Positions 7,492-15,566 of a stretch of DNA of 47,507 nt are shown in pieces (positions within the stretch are counted from its first letter, which is position 1; the number at the start of each line of letters is the position of its first letter). The stretch covers positions 1 to 47,507 of the forward strand of contig JAUWOU010000010.1 of the NCBI GenBank assembly GCA_030612005.1, in the 5' to 3' direction. The translations under genes and the position numbers were made by a program. The stretch is from Candidatus Thorarchaeota archaeon. Its GTDB lineage: Archaea; Asgardarchaeota; Thorarchaeia; Thorarchaeales; Thorarchaeaceae. Under the pieces are notes generated by a model. It worked only from the letters and a program-made list of their open reading frames with translations, ran no database searches and was not told the origin of the DNA.

Positions 7492-8290
7492 GGCGATCAA
7501 TTCCAGAGTCGTGAGTCATGCAGTATCGATGGCCAGAGTGTTCAACAATCCTTGCAGTTGGTCCATAGACTTTCTTGATCAATTCAGGGTCCATTATACT
7601 GCAAGGTTCACCAAGACCAATTACTGTATTCTTCAAAAGAAGCACATCTTCAACAAGAGTATGAATTGGGTTCAAGTCATGAGTAATCATGATGATACTC
7701 ACATCATTCTCCTTGTGATATCTTCCCAAAGCTGCGACGATGAGGTCCTGGCTCTCAACATCAGTCCCTGCTAAAGGCTCATCCAGAACAAGGATTGATC
7801 CCTCACCTGCCAGCGCTCTGGCAACTAAGACTCGCTGTCTTTGACCTCCTGAAAGTTCAGGAAATGGTCGTTCCCATAGCTCTTCCATATTCACTTGTTG
7901 CAGTGCATCTTTTGCAGCTGCAATGTCTTTTGAGGTGGCAAATCTTGGAGGGAGCTTTTTTAACAATCGACCCATCAAGACAATATCCTTTACTTTCACT
8001 GGCACTGTATGATCGATACTATCTCTTTGGGGAACGTATCTAACTAACTTTCGAATCTTTCCTGATTTTTTCTGTGAATCGTACCCCATCACTTTGATGG
8101 TACCCCGAGAGGGCTTGATGAGTCCGAGAGCAGTCTTTACCAAAGTGGATTTACCCGAACCATTAGGACCGATAATTGCCATAAAACTTGGGGATTTGAT
8201 TTCAAAGGACACATGGTGAAGTGCAAGTGCACCATTCGGATAACGGACAGCCAAGTCATGAGTTTCAATCAGAGGTGTTGTAGACATCAT
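7484..8290 (-). CDS. ABC-3 metal transporter ATPase (ZnuC-like)
   Basis: 268 residues. Walker A is GPNGSGKST (41-49), the ABC signature LSGGQRQR is near residue 143, Walker B is ILVLDEP followed by the D-loop, and the switch histidine lies in IMITHDLN. This powers the permease encoded downstream. The first ATG overlaps the regulator's stop as ATGA (8287-8290), with GGAGGCGGG just upstream, so regulator, ATPase and permease are one transcription unit. The C-terminal extension (SGHRYCMTHDSG) carries His and Cys residues that could contact metal, but this is not established. Confidence 0.93.
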   Translation of the reverse strand: MMSTTPLIETHDLAVRYPNGALALHHVSFEIKSPSFMAIIGPNGSGKSTLVKTALGLIKPSRGTIKVMGYDSQKKSGKIRKLVRYVPQRDSIDHTVPVKVKDIVLMGRLLKKLPPRFATSKDIAAAKDALQQVNMEELWERPFPELSGGQRQRVLVARALAGEGSILVLDEPLAGTDVESQDLIVAALGRYHKENDVSIIMITHDLNPIHTLVEDVLLLKNTVIGLGEPCSIMDPELIKKVYGPTARIVEHSGHRYCMTHDSGIDRHD

Positions 8291-8685
8291 TTCCCGCCTC
8301 CAACAATACTAACCTCAACTTTCATCACTTTCTTCTGAGAACGTATCTTCTTGAGAAAATCACGGACTTTTTCAGCATTAGCAGTCAAAATCATAACTTC
8401 GGTACAATTTCCTTCAGTAGTGTGTGCATGAATAGTTGCTGCGATGAATTCACGATATTCGTGCTGAACAGAGCTGATGTTGTGACCTTGTCCTTTCTTA
8501 TAGTAGACAGCAGTTATCACTGCTGTAATTAATCCCTGAACTAGCTCTACATTTCGATGCTCTAACATCAAGGCTTGTACAGCATGTCTCACAACCTCAG
8601 AGCGGTTTGAAAATTTCCCTTTTACTTGAAGGAACTCTAACTCTGCAAGATCTTCTTCTGTCATTGATACAGCAACAATTGGCAT
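8287..8685 (-). CDS. NikR-type ribbon-helix-helix metal-responsive regulator
   Basis: 132 residues, the length of NikR. Residues 1-45 form the ribbon-helix-helix DNA-binding domain (strand IVAVSM, then KFSNRSEVVRHAVQALM). Residues 55-130 form an ACT-like metal-binding domain. The ligands H75, H86, H88 and C94 have exactly the spacing of the E. coli NikR nickel site (H76, H87, H89, C95). By family this is a nickel-sensing repressor. Its place as first gene of an ABC-3 importer operon, opposite the metal-binding protein, suggests it controls both through the 117-base intergenic region. Confidence 0.9.
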   Translation of the reverse strand: MPIVAVSMTEEDLAELEFLQVKGKFSNRSEVVRHAVQALMLEHRNVELVQGLITAVITAVYYKKGQGHNISSVQHEYREFIAATIHAHTTEGNCTEVMILTANAEKVRDFLKKIRSQKKVMKVEVSIVGGGK

Positions 8686-8802
8686 TAATCAGCACCACAA
8701 ATATTTCTTAGTTAGTAACTATTTACATAACCTTAATAACTTATTTTTTAAGGAGTCTAATTGGTTGAGTGTTTCGACCGTTTGAGGTTCTGGTGAGATT
8801 AC
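8686..8802. promoter_or_regulatory. Divergent promoter region of the metal importer
   Basis: An AT-rich 117-base region between the regulator and the solute-binding protein genes. It contains a perfect 13-base dyad, TAGTTA-G-TAACTA (8709-8721), and a related half site TAACTTA at 8738-8744. The spacing and dyad symmetry fit an operator for the ribbon-helix-helix regulator, controlling both directions. The sequence is not the E. coli NikR operator (GTATGA-N16-TCATAC), which is expected for a distant archaeal homologue. Confidence 0.5.
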
Positions 8803-9867
8803 GTGAATAGAAAAAGAGCTGTTCTGATTCCAATAGCATTGCTATTACTACCCCTCATCATGAGTGGTATAACGACAGAAGTTGAAGCACAAATTCAACC
8901 AGTTCACGAGGTGGCAGTATCTGTAGCTTCCCTAGCGGGCATAGTTAACGAAGTTGGAGGTTCACTAATCAGTACATCAATCCTTTTGGAACAAGAAACA
9001 GAACCTCATGCGTTTACTGTGACGCCAGAGATAATTGCCATGGCAGATGCAGCAGACCTACTAGTATTCACAGGTCATTTTCATTGGGAGGAAGAACTGG
9101 CCAATCAGACCTCTACACCCTTTGTTACTTTTCACGATGATAATGCATGGGAAAACTACGAGGATTATGGCGCACAATTCTCTCCAATGCCAGGTAGCGA
9201 TGTAGAGGAAATAGATGAACACGATCATGAGGGAAATCCGCATGCATTCTGGTTATTACCAAAAAATGCGTTAGCAATAGCGAATGTAACTCGTGTTGCG
9301 CTATCAACATTGAATTCAACTCTGACGGACACCTGGAATGCAAATTTTGCCAGTTTCGAGGAAAAAATGGAGGATCTCCAATCTCTGATAGCTGAGCTCG
9401 ATGAGATACATGAATTCTCACAATTACGTGCAATAGTCGTTTCGCCTCCTGAAGCATACGTTGCAGAGGCATTTGGAATTCAAATTGACGCAGTTCTTCA
9501 AGTTGGAGAACTTACAATATCAGGAGCACAGTTACTGGAAATACAGACATCTTTACGAAATGGATCTGTTCAGCTAATCCTAGGCTCGGACGTATCTCAA
9601 TTCCAGACAGGTGGAGAGTATGCATACCAACTTCAAGCAGACAATGGTGGTACGCTCATCTGGTGGAAGACTGTCTTCTATCCCGATGCGGATTATTTTT
9701 CGATGATGACATTCAACCTTGGAGCGTTAGTTTCGGGGATAGAAGGTAGATCTGGAAGTATTGGGGATCAGACCGTAAACATTGGCCTACTCGCGTTTTC
9801 ACTAGTTCTAGGATTCATTGCCTTAATTGAAGCAGTTCTCTTAATCCAAAGAGCGAGAGCAGAATAA
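8803..9867 (+). CDS. Metal ABC transporter solute-binding protein (ZnuA-like, membrane anchored)
   Basis: 354 residues. A signal peptide covers about 1-29 (LIPIALLLLPLIM then VEAQ). Candidate metal ligands of the cluster A-I family are visible: H69 in EPHAF, H92 or H94 in TGHFHWE and H147 in NPHAFW; a short acidic/His loop (EEIDEHDHEG) precedes the last. The C-terminus has a transmembrane anchor (about 325-348) followed by RARAE, so the protein is tethered outside the cell with no lipobox needed. The start is GTG. It is divergent from the regulator-ATPase-permease operon and completes the importer. Confidence 0.9.
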   Translation: MNRKRAVLIPIALLLLPLIMSGITTEVEAQIQPVHEVAVSVASLAGIVNEVGGSLISTSILLEQETEPHAFTVTPEIIAMADAADLLVFTGHFHWEEELANQTSTPFVTFHDDNAWENYEDYGAQFSPMPGSDVEEIDEHDHEGNPHAFWLLPKNALAIANVTRVALSTLNSTLTDTWNANFASFEEKMEDLQSLIAELDEIHEFSQLRAIVVSPPEAYVAEAFGIQIDAVLQVGELTISGAQLLEIQTSLRNGSVQLILGSDVSQFQTGGEYAYQLQADNGGTLIWWKTVFYPDADYFSMMTFNLGALVSGIEGRSGSIGDQTVNIGLLAFSLVLGFIALIEAVLLIQRARAE

Positions 9868-9874
9868 ACAAGTT

Positions 9875-10189
9875 CTACTTGACATCAGTTCCAAGTTTCA
9901 TGTTGTAGATTGCTGTTTCTAATTCAGCTAGTTCATCCTGCAATTTCGGATATCGTTCTTGAAATTCATCGCGACCTATTAGACCAGATTTCACAGCAGT
10001 TACAAGATGTTTGAGTGCTCTCTGGCGTTCCCGTATCTTCCTCTTGAGTTGTTCCCATTCCTCTTTATTATTATCCAGTGACTCATCCCAACTCGAACTT
10101 GATGTTTTTCCCGGATCCAGCTTTTGTACCAATTCATCGAGTGATTCTTTGATATCAGCAGGGTCACTAGTTGATTCACGCTTGCTCAA
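9875..10189 (-). CDS. Small charged coiled-coil protein of unknown function
   Basis: 104 residues, hydrophilic, with a Ser-rich N-terminal half and a coiled-coil-like stretch from about 40 to 98 (EEWEQLKRKIRERQRALK, then EFQERYPKLQDELAELE). The segment VKSGLIGRDEFQERYPKL recalls the short SHOCT-type helical motif, but I would not assign it. It is transcribed convergently with the metal-binding protein, 7 bases after that gene's stop, and lies downstream of the AEC carrier gene. No function is proposed. Confidence 0.6.
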   Translation of the reverse strand: MSKRESTSDPADIKESLDELVQKLDPGKTSSSSWDESLDNNKEEWEQLKRKIRERQRALKHLVTAVKSGLIGRDEFQERYPKLQDELAELETAIYNMKLGTDVK

Positions 10190-10253
10190 AATATGCTCAA
10201 CTCGTTATGTCTTCTCCTTGTACCTGATATATGCATTCAGATTGGACAGATAA

Positions 10254-11189
10254 CTAACTCAGTAGAAATGGAATGAAAGGTATGATTGGGAGGAGGAATA
10301 GTGTACCAACAGTAACAATGGTAGAAGCTTTCTCCGAGTCAAGGTTGAAACTTTTAGCATATATTACAGTCAAGACTGCCGGAGGCATCAATGCTTCCAG
10401 AATAAGTATTGAAGCGGGCAAGTGAGAAAGTCCCGAGAATATAATTATTGGAATAGTGATGATTGGTATGAGGAATTGTCTAATTCCCACCACCTCCAAA
10501 GCTGCTCGAATCTCAACTAGAGAGAAGCGTACTCCAACACCAAGTCCAACAGCAATCAGTGCTAGGTAAGTTGTCACAGGTCCAGTAAATGAGAGATAAT
10601 AGGCGATATTATCCGGCAGTTGGAAATTAGCAAGGAATAGAATCACAGCTAATATCGCAGCAACGAATGGCGGAAATGTTAGTGCATCTTTTGTGACTTT
10701 CCTGTATCCCCCATTCTCACCACCAAATACTGCACCCATAAATGAGCCCAGTGTAGCAAGCAAGATCATTTGTGTAAGGGAGAAAATGATGACGATTGGC
10801 AATCCAGCAGATCCAATAAATAGGAGAACGAGAGGAAGAGGGATGAACAATGCATTGTTGAAGGTGACACAGATGTAAAAGACGCCCTTTGTAGAATTAT
10901 CATAATCACGTCTTTTGAGATGAATATACATCAATGCAGGACCTAACAAATGGACAAGGACTGCTATTGCAATAATAAGTGGAAGCTCAGTCATTGCATC
11001 AGGAGAAGCAGTGAGTAGGGTGTAAATGAAAAGAATAGGTATGAGGATGTTAATCAGGACTAGATTGAGATAGTGATTGGCCTCCTTACCTTTACCTGAT
11101 AATTTGGCTAGAAGATAACCAATGAGTATGAATCCGTAAAACAGACCAAACTGTATAGTTGTATCCACAATCGATTGTAAGGTAAACAC
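10254..11189 (-). CDS. AEC family (auxin efflux carrier-like) transporter
   Basis: 311 residues with about ten hydrophobic helices. The pattern FILIGYLLAKLSGKGKEA near the N-terminus, NNALFIPLPLVL in the middle and LEALMPPAVLTVIYAKSFN near the C-terminus are typical of AEC permeases. These move organic anions such as malate or malonate in bacteria; the substrate here cannot be told. The start codon is GTG at 11189 with no good Shine-Dalgarno sequence, so the mRNA may be nearly leaderless. The gene stands alone, divergent from the SCP2 gene at 11306. Confidence 0.85.
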   Translation of the reverse strand: MFTLQSIVDTTIQFGLFYGFILIGYLLAKLSGKGKEANHYLNLVLINILIPILFIYTLLTASPDAMTELPLIIAIAVLVHLLGPALMYIHLKRRDYDNSTKGVFYICVTFNNALFIPLPLVLLFIGSAGLPIVIIFSLTQMILLATLGSFMGAVFGGENGGYRKVTKDALTFPPFVAAILAVILFLANFQLPDNIAYYLSFTGPVTTYLALIAVGLGVGVRFSLVEIRAALEVVGIRQFLIPIITIPIIIFSGLSHLPASILILEALMPPAVLTVIYAKSFNLDSEKASTIVTVGTLFLLPIIPFIPFLLS

Positions 11190-11305
11190 CTAGTAAAAAC
11201 CAAATCAACCTACGGAATAAGGTAACGGAAGCGGATGAACTCGTCACAACAGACTTTTTTACGAATTTACACTCATGAATATTGGTCCTATAGGAGGTTA
11301 AACTA

Positions 11306-11644
11306 CTGACAACTGAAGAAGAGATTCTTGAAGCAATTCTGAAAATGGTTAAAAAAACAGAAGAGCCAAAAATGCAGAAACGGTTTTCCAACTATAGCAA
11401 GACTCTACTAATGTCATTCGAGGATATCGGTATTGATCTTACAGTATCATTCGTTGACGGCAAAGGAACAGTCGAAAAGGGTACAATAGCAGATCCAAAC
11501 ATGACTGTCAGGACAGATAGTAGAACAATTATAGATATTATGAGTGGCAATCTCTCAGCTATGCGTGCATTCATGAGTGGTAAAATCAAAGCAGATGGAC
11601 CTGCAAGAGACCTGATGAAATTACAACACCTATTGAAGGCTTGA
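11306..11644 (+). CDS. SCP2-like sterol-carrier domain protein, probable CTG start
   Basis: 112 residues when started at CTG 11306. A strong ribosome-binding site GGAGGT (11293-11298) lies 7 bases upstream, and the first residues TTEEEILEAILKMVKKTEEPKMQKRF align with the start of the paralogue at 16744-17079 (MTKDKIINQL..., then DPKIQRRF). Starting at ATG 11345 would remove the first helix and put the ribosome-binding site 46 bases away. SCP2 domains bind hydrophobic ligands; the conserved part ends with MRAFMSGKIKADGPARDLMKLQ. The gene converges on the AOR operon, with 6 bases between the stops. Confidence 0.85.
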   Translation: MTTEEEILEAILKMVKKTEEPKMQKRFSNYSKTLLMSFEDIGIDLTVSFVDGKGTVEKGTIADPNMTVRTDSRTIIDIMSGNLSAMRAFMSGKIKADGPARDLMKLQHLLKA

Positions 11645-11650
11645 CTGCTA

Positions 11651-13429
11651 TTAGATTTCAATGCCTAGAGAACGTATCGCCTCTTCACTGGGTCTACCTG
11701 ATTCTCGGTCCCATTTTCGATGGTCATAGTAATCCTGTAATTGCATCTCTAAATCTGGAACAAAGTCGTCTGTCACGCCATCAGGTTGAGGTGTAAGAAG
11801 GGCTGAAGGCAGCTTCTCATCCCGAGGGCTTAGTCCGCATCGTAAGTTGAACAGGCGTTTCATAGTTACTGCTCGCGATCCTATGGTGAGTATATCCTCG
11901 ACTTTAAGAAACCCTCCAGTGGCTAGATTTAGAAGGGAAATGATTGTCTTTGGAGGCACAATCGCAAAATGACACATAATAACGGAATCAAAGAATGCTC
12001 TGAAGTCCTGAGCTCTCGCAGCAGTCATTCCTTTTCCTTCATTCTCTGTGCGATCACCACTAACTATCCCGAGCTCTCTCATATCCGCCCCCATGTCTAC
12101 AGAGTACATATCACCTTCAAGATGTGTTGCTCCCCGTGATGCCATCGTGTAGACAGTTGCCATTCCAGAGAAAGCACGAGGGTCATGATTAGGAATCTCA
12201 AGGCCTCTCACATGCAAGACGGATTCCTCGCAATTGTGTTTCTTACCTAATGCAAGTGACCCATCAGCTAGTATGTTCCCGATTCCTTCTCGTTTAGCTA
12301 TCGCATGGATGGTATCAATCACATTATCAGGATTATCCCATTTGAAACCATAATCAGCCTTGCCAATATCACAGAGATGAGTGGCAAAGGCAATAGTACT
12401 CCCACAGCTTATAGTATCCATTCCATACTGATTACACAAACGATTCATGAGAACTATCTTCTTCAAGTCAGAAATCAGAAGATTGGAACCAAAGGATGCA
12501 ATTGTCTGATATTCAGGTCCTGCTATGTTTTCTAAATCGTACTCAGCCACCGATACCTTCCTACCACATCCGATAGGGCACGCGTAGCATGCATATCGAC
12601 CTGTCAGGAGTTCACTCAGCGATTTCCCATTTATGAAATCAGCCCCATCAAATTCAATGTCTTGGAAATACTTTATCGGAACATCATTGAACATCATACC
12701 GATGTCTACGTACATTGCTGTGCCTTGGTCTCGTAACATATACAATGCTTCACCAAGAATTTTCGAGGAAGAGCGTGCAAGCTCGTTGAACTCATCGGGT
12801 GATGTGAGAGTAGCATTTGCAGTACCATCCACTGTTATTGCTTTCAATTTCTTTGAGCCCATCACTGCGCCCAATCCACATCTTGCGGCAACTCGTTCCT
12901 CATTCACAATACTTGCAAACTTGACAAGATTTTCACCAGCTGGACCAATACATGCCACCTGCATTCTACCTTTATTCATCTTCAGGGTTTCTTGAGTTTC
13001 CTTGGTAGGTAGACCCCATAGGTCATCAGCAGGAAGAATCTCCACCTCGTCATTATTCACATGAAGAGAAACAGGGGATTTTGAAACCCCCTTGATAAGA
13101 ATTCCATCAAAACCTGAAGCTCGAATCCTAGCTCCGAAGTGTCCCCCTGAGTGTGATTCACCCCAAAGGCCAGTAATGGGGGATTTTCCACAGACAACAT
13201 GACGCCCAGTACTCGGAGCGAGCGTTCCTGTTAGTGGTCCAGTCATAAAAAGAAGAACATTATCTGGACCAAGGGGATCTGCTTTTGGGTCAATTACATC
13301 ATAGAGCAAACGACTTGCATAACCACTTCCACCAAGGAATTTTGAGGTAATTCTTTCATCAATGGGGATTGTACTTGTTTCCCTCTTTGAAAGATCAGCA
13401 ACTAGTATTTTGCCACTATATCCATACAT
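11651..13429 (-). CDS. Tungsten-type aldehyde:ferredoxin oxidoreductase
   Basis: 592 residues, the usual AOR length. It oxidises aldehydes to carboxylic acids using tungstopterin and one 4Fe-4S cluster, reducing ferredoxin. The cluster ligands C281-x2-C284-x3-C288 (in YACYACPIGC) and C531 (in LRCGLSPRDE) have the family spacing. The N-terminal YGYSGKILVADLSKRE and the pterin-binding TGPLTGTLAPSTGRHVV are also characteristic. The ATG follows the aldolase stop directly (TGAATG), so it is the last gene of the dehydrogenase-kinase-aldolase-AOR operon. The aldehyde is probably the aldolase product; that is inference. Confidence 0.94.
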   Translation of the reverse strand: MYGYSGKILVADLSKRETSTIPIDERITSKFLGGSGYASRLLYDVIDPKADPLGPDNVLLFMTGPLTGTLAPSTGRHVVCGKSPITGLWGESHSGGHFGARIRASGFDGILIKGVSKSPVSLHVNNDEVEILPADDLWGLPTKETQETLKMNKGRMQVACIGPAGENLVKFASIVNEERVAARCGLGAVMGSKKLKAITVDGTANATLTSPDEFNELARSSSKILGEALYMLRDQGTAMYVDIGMMFNDVPIKYFQDIEFDGADFINGKSLSELLTGRYACYACPIGCGRKVSVAEYDLENIAGPEYQTIASFGSNLLISDLKKIVLMNRLCNQYGMDTISCGSTIAFATHLCDIGKADYGFKWDNPDNVIDTIHAIAKREGIGNILADGSLALGKKHNCEESVLHVRGLEIPNHDPRAFSGMATVYTMASRGATHLEGDMYSVDMGADMRELGIVSGDRTENEGKGMTAARAQDFRAFFDSVIMCHFAIVPPKTIISLLNLATGGFLKVEDILTIGSRAVTMKRLFNLRCGLSPRDEKLPSALLTPQPDGVTDDFVPDLEMQLQDYYDHRKWDRESGRPSEEAIRSLGIEI

Positions 13430-14080
13430 TCAGTATCCACTCATCATTTCCCAGAGGTCTTGTTCATCCTCCACAACTTCCTCAGGAAGATGTTTTGGAG
13501 TTCCGACCTGCTTAGCTATCATGTAAATCTTGCAAGTCCGCTCTAGAGCTATAGATAGGTGAAGCGCCTTCTCCAGTGTCTTTGCTATGCACACAGCGCC
13601 ATGGTTGGCAATCAGGGCTGCACTGCGTTCCTCAATAGCGGTCCCAACATTCGTTCCAAGTTGTTTGGTACCAGGCATTGCATACTCGCTAACTCTGATG
13701 TGAGAGCCTAATTTGGGTACGGTCTCATCAATCATAGGAGGTAATGATTCATTCAGTACTGCCATGGCTGATGCGTAGATACTGTGAGTATGAACAACAG
13801 CACCCACTTTGGAACGAGTGTTATACAATTCAAGATGCATTTGCCACTCCACACTTGGATTTCTAAATCCCTCAAGGACCTCACCTTTCAGATCAATAAC
13901 AACCATGTCTTCAATTTTCATCTCGGTATAGTAAACGGAGCTTGGAGTTATGATTACATCATCGCCTACCCTAACACTCGCATTCCCTGAAGATCCTATT
14001 ACTAAGTCGTTTTCAACCATCTTTAGACAAGTATTCAGTAGTTCCTGTTTAGTATCTTCGTACACTTCATTCACCTTCAT
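13430..14080 (-). CDS. Class II aldolase/adducin family protein (FucA/AraD-like)
   Basis: 216 residues from ATG 14080 (MKVNEVYEDT), a normal size for L-fuculose-1-phosphate aldolase-type enzymes. These use Zn to cleave phosphorylated ketoses into dihydroxyacetone phosphate and an aldehyde. Visible features are GSSGNASVR, PSSVYYTEM, EWQMHLELY (the catalytic Glu region), the Zn-binding VVHTHSIYASA and a third His in ANHGAV. The frame is open further upstream, to 14179, but that would overlap the kinase by more than 100 bases. With the chosen start the overlap is 14 bases. Some relatives are epimerases or decarboxylases, so the exact reaction is open. Confidence 0.9.
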   Translation of the reverse strand: MKVNEVYEDTKQELLNTCLKMVENDLVIGSSGNASVRVGDDVIITPSSVYYTEMKIEDMVVIDLKGEVLEGFRNPSVEWQMHLELYNTRSKVGAVVHTHSIYASAMAVLNESLPPMIDETVPKLGSHIRVSEYAMPGTKQLGTNVGTAIEERSAALIANHGAVCIAKTLEKALHLSIALERTCKIYMIAKQVGTPKHLPEEVVEDEQDLWEMMSGY

Positions 14081-15566
14081 ACCACATACTCTTCCACTTA
14101 GAGTAGTAGGAATTGTAGAGATTTGCTCTATCATCAGGTTCTGACACAGGTTTCCATTGGACCATATTCTTTGCAGCATCCATTAGAGTTTCGTAGTGAC
14201 CTGCTCCTTTAGCAGCACATATCGCTGCACCGAGAAGAGATCCCTCGGGTTGCATAGGTGTATGTACTGGTTGTCCAATGACGTTAGCAAGAAGATTTGG
14301 CCATAGATTGGACTGTGTCATCCCACCAATAACCTTGATGCGACTAGATTTCTGATAAGCCTCTAATTGTTCAAAATTACCACGAACTGCATATGCAATA
14401 TTCTCAAGAACTGCGTGAATCATTGTGACAGAGTTCAATGGAACCACTTGGGGTAACGCTGGCTGAGGAAACATCATCTTTGCTTGTTTTACATCTGTCA
14501 TTTTTTGACAATCCATGATACTAGGACCCAGCCCAATGAAGGTTTCATTACTTCCTGGAGAAATATCTACAAGTAGTTCATCAAGAGAATTCAGAGTATT
14601 CTTAATACAGTCACCAGTATCCTTTGCACGCTCACACAATAGTCGAACAACCCATTCAAGATTAGCACCTGTAAGAGTTGCATTGCTCTCAAGTACCCAC
14701 TTGTTCTTTAGTAAATGACGCCCAGTCCAAATTTTCTGCTCACGGTCACAGTGAAAGTCATCAATAATCATCATTACCGGTGCAGTACTCCCTGCAATGA
14801 TAACAACTTCATTTGATTGTGCATCACATGCTAAGAGAGCACAATGAGTGTCAGCACCTCCCTGTATTATGGGTAGGCCTTTCGGTAGACCACAGACTTT
14901 CTCTGCATCTAATGTCACCTCTCCAACTACCGAACCAGTTTCATGTATCTTGGGCAAAATTTCTCTATCGACACCAACTGCTTCAACGACTTCGTCACTC
15001 CACTCACCATTACGAATATCCATGAAACCAGTTGCACTTCCCGCAGAAGAATCCGTAACAAAGATATTTCCTAGTCTATAAGAGATCCAGTCGTTGATTG
15101 GAAGTATATGCGCAATTGATTCGAAGATTTCTGGTTCTTCCTCTTCAAACCATGAAAGCCGGGATGGTGTAAACAGAAGTGGCGGCCAACAACCGGTTAT
15201 CTCGTGATATTTCTCGCCAAGCGATTCTTCAATGATGTATTGCGTCATTGCTCCTCGAGCGTCAATATTAGGTCCAGCATAGACCTCCTTACCTTTATCA
15301 TCAAGAAAAACAGAACCATGTCTTTGACTGGTTGTTGCGACTGAATCCAGTTTCGCTAGATTCACCTTGGATGTCTTGAGCGCTTCTTTCACTACGGTGC
15401 AAATCAAATGCCAGAAGTGATTAGGGTCAAATTCCTGAGCGATTTCAAGATCGGGAGGCGTTGTGTATTCCCAAGTTCGTCTACTTATACTGAGAGGAAC
15501 TCCAACAGAATCCACTATCATGCAACGAACACCTGTTGTACCAGCATCGATTGCTACGACAACCAA
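14067..15566 (-). CDS. FGGY family carbohydrate kinase
   Basis: 499 residues, the family length (xylulose, rhamnulose, fuculose, glycerol and AI-2 kinases). Phosphate-binding motif 1 is AIDAGTTGVRCMIVDS at the N-terminus. Further ATPase-fold motifs are TSQRHGSVFLD, IQGGADTHCALLA, VIGGMTQSNLWPNLLANV and GSLLGAAICAAKG. It would phosphorylate a sugar or polyol for the aldolase encoded next to it. The start is a TTG directly after the dehydrogenase stop (TAGTTG). A strong GGAGGTG about 10 bases upstream, inside the end of the dehydrogenase gene, supports that start. The substrate cannot be read from sequence alone. Confidence 0.92.
   Translation of the reverse strand: MVVVAIDAGTTGVRCMIVDSVGVPLSISRRTWEYTTPPDLEIAQEFDPNHFWHLICTVVKEALKTSKVNLAKLDSVATTSQRHGSVFLDDKGKEVYAGPNIDARGAMTQYIIEESLGEKYHEITGCWPPLLFTPSRLSWFEEEEPEIFESIAHILPINDWISYRLGNIFVTDSSAGSATGFMDIRNGEWSDEVVEAVGVDREILPKIHETGSVVGEVTLDAEKVCGLPKGLPIIQGGADTHCALLACDAQSNEVVIIAGSTAPVMMIIDDFHCDREQKIWTGRHLLKNKWVLESNATLTGANLEWVVRLLCERAKDTGDCIKNTLNSLDELLVDISPGSNETFIGLGPSIMDCQKMTDVKQAKMMFPQPALPQVVPLNSVTMIHAVLENIAYAVRGNFEQLEAYQKSSRIKVIGGMTQSNLWPNLLANVIGQPVHTPMQPEGSLLGAAICAAKGAGHYETLMDAAKNMVQWKPVSEPDDRANLYNSYYSKWKSMWYEGE

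Noticed and set aside
14080-14179. Extended N-terminus of the class II aldolase
   Set aside because: The extra 33 codons overlap the kinase coding region and lack family similarity, while ATG 14080 matches the expected length.
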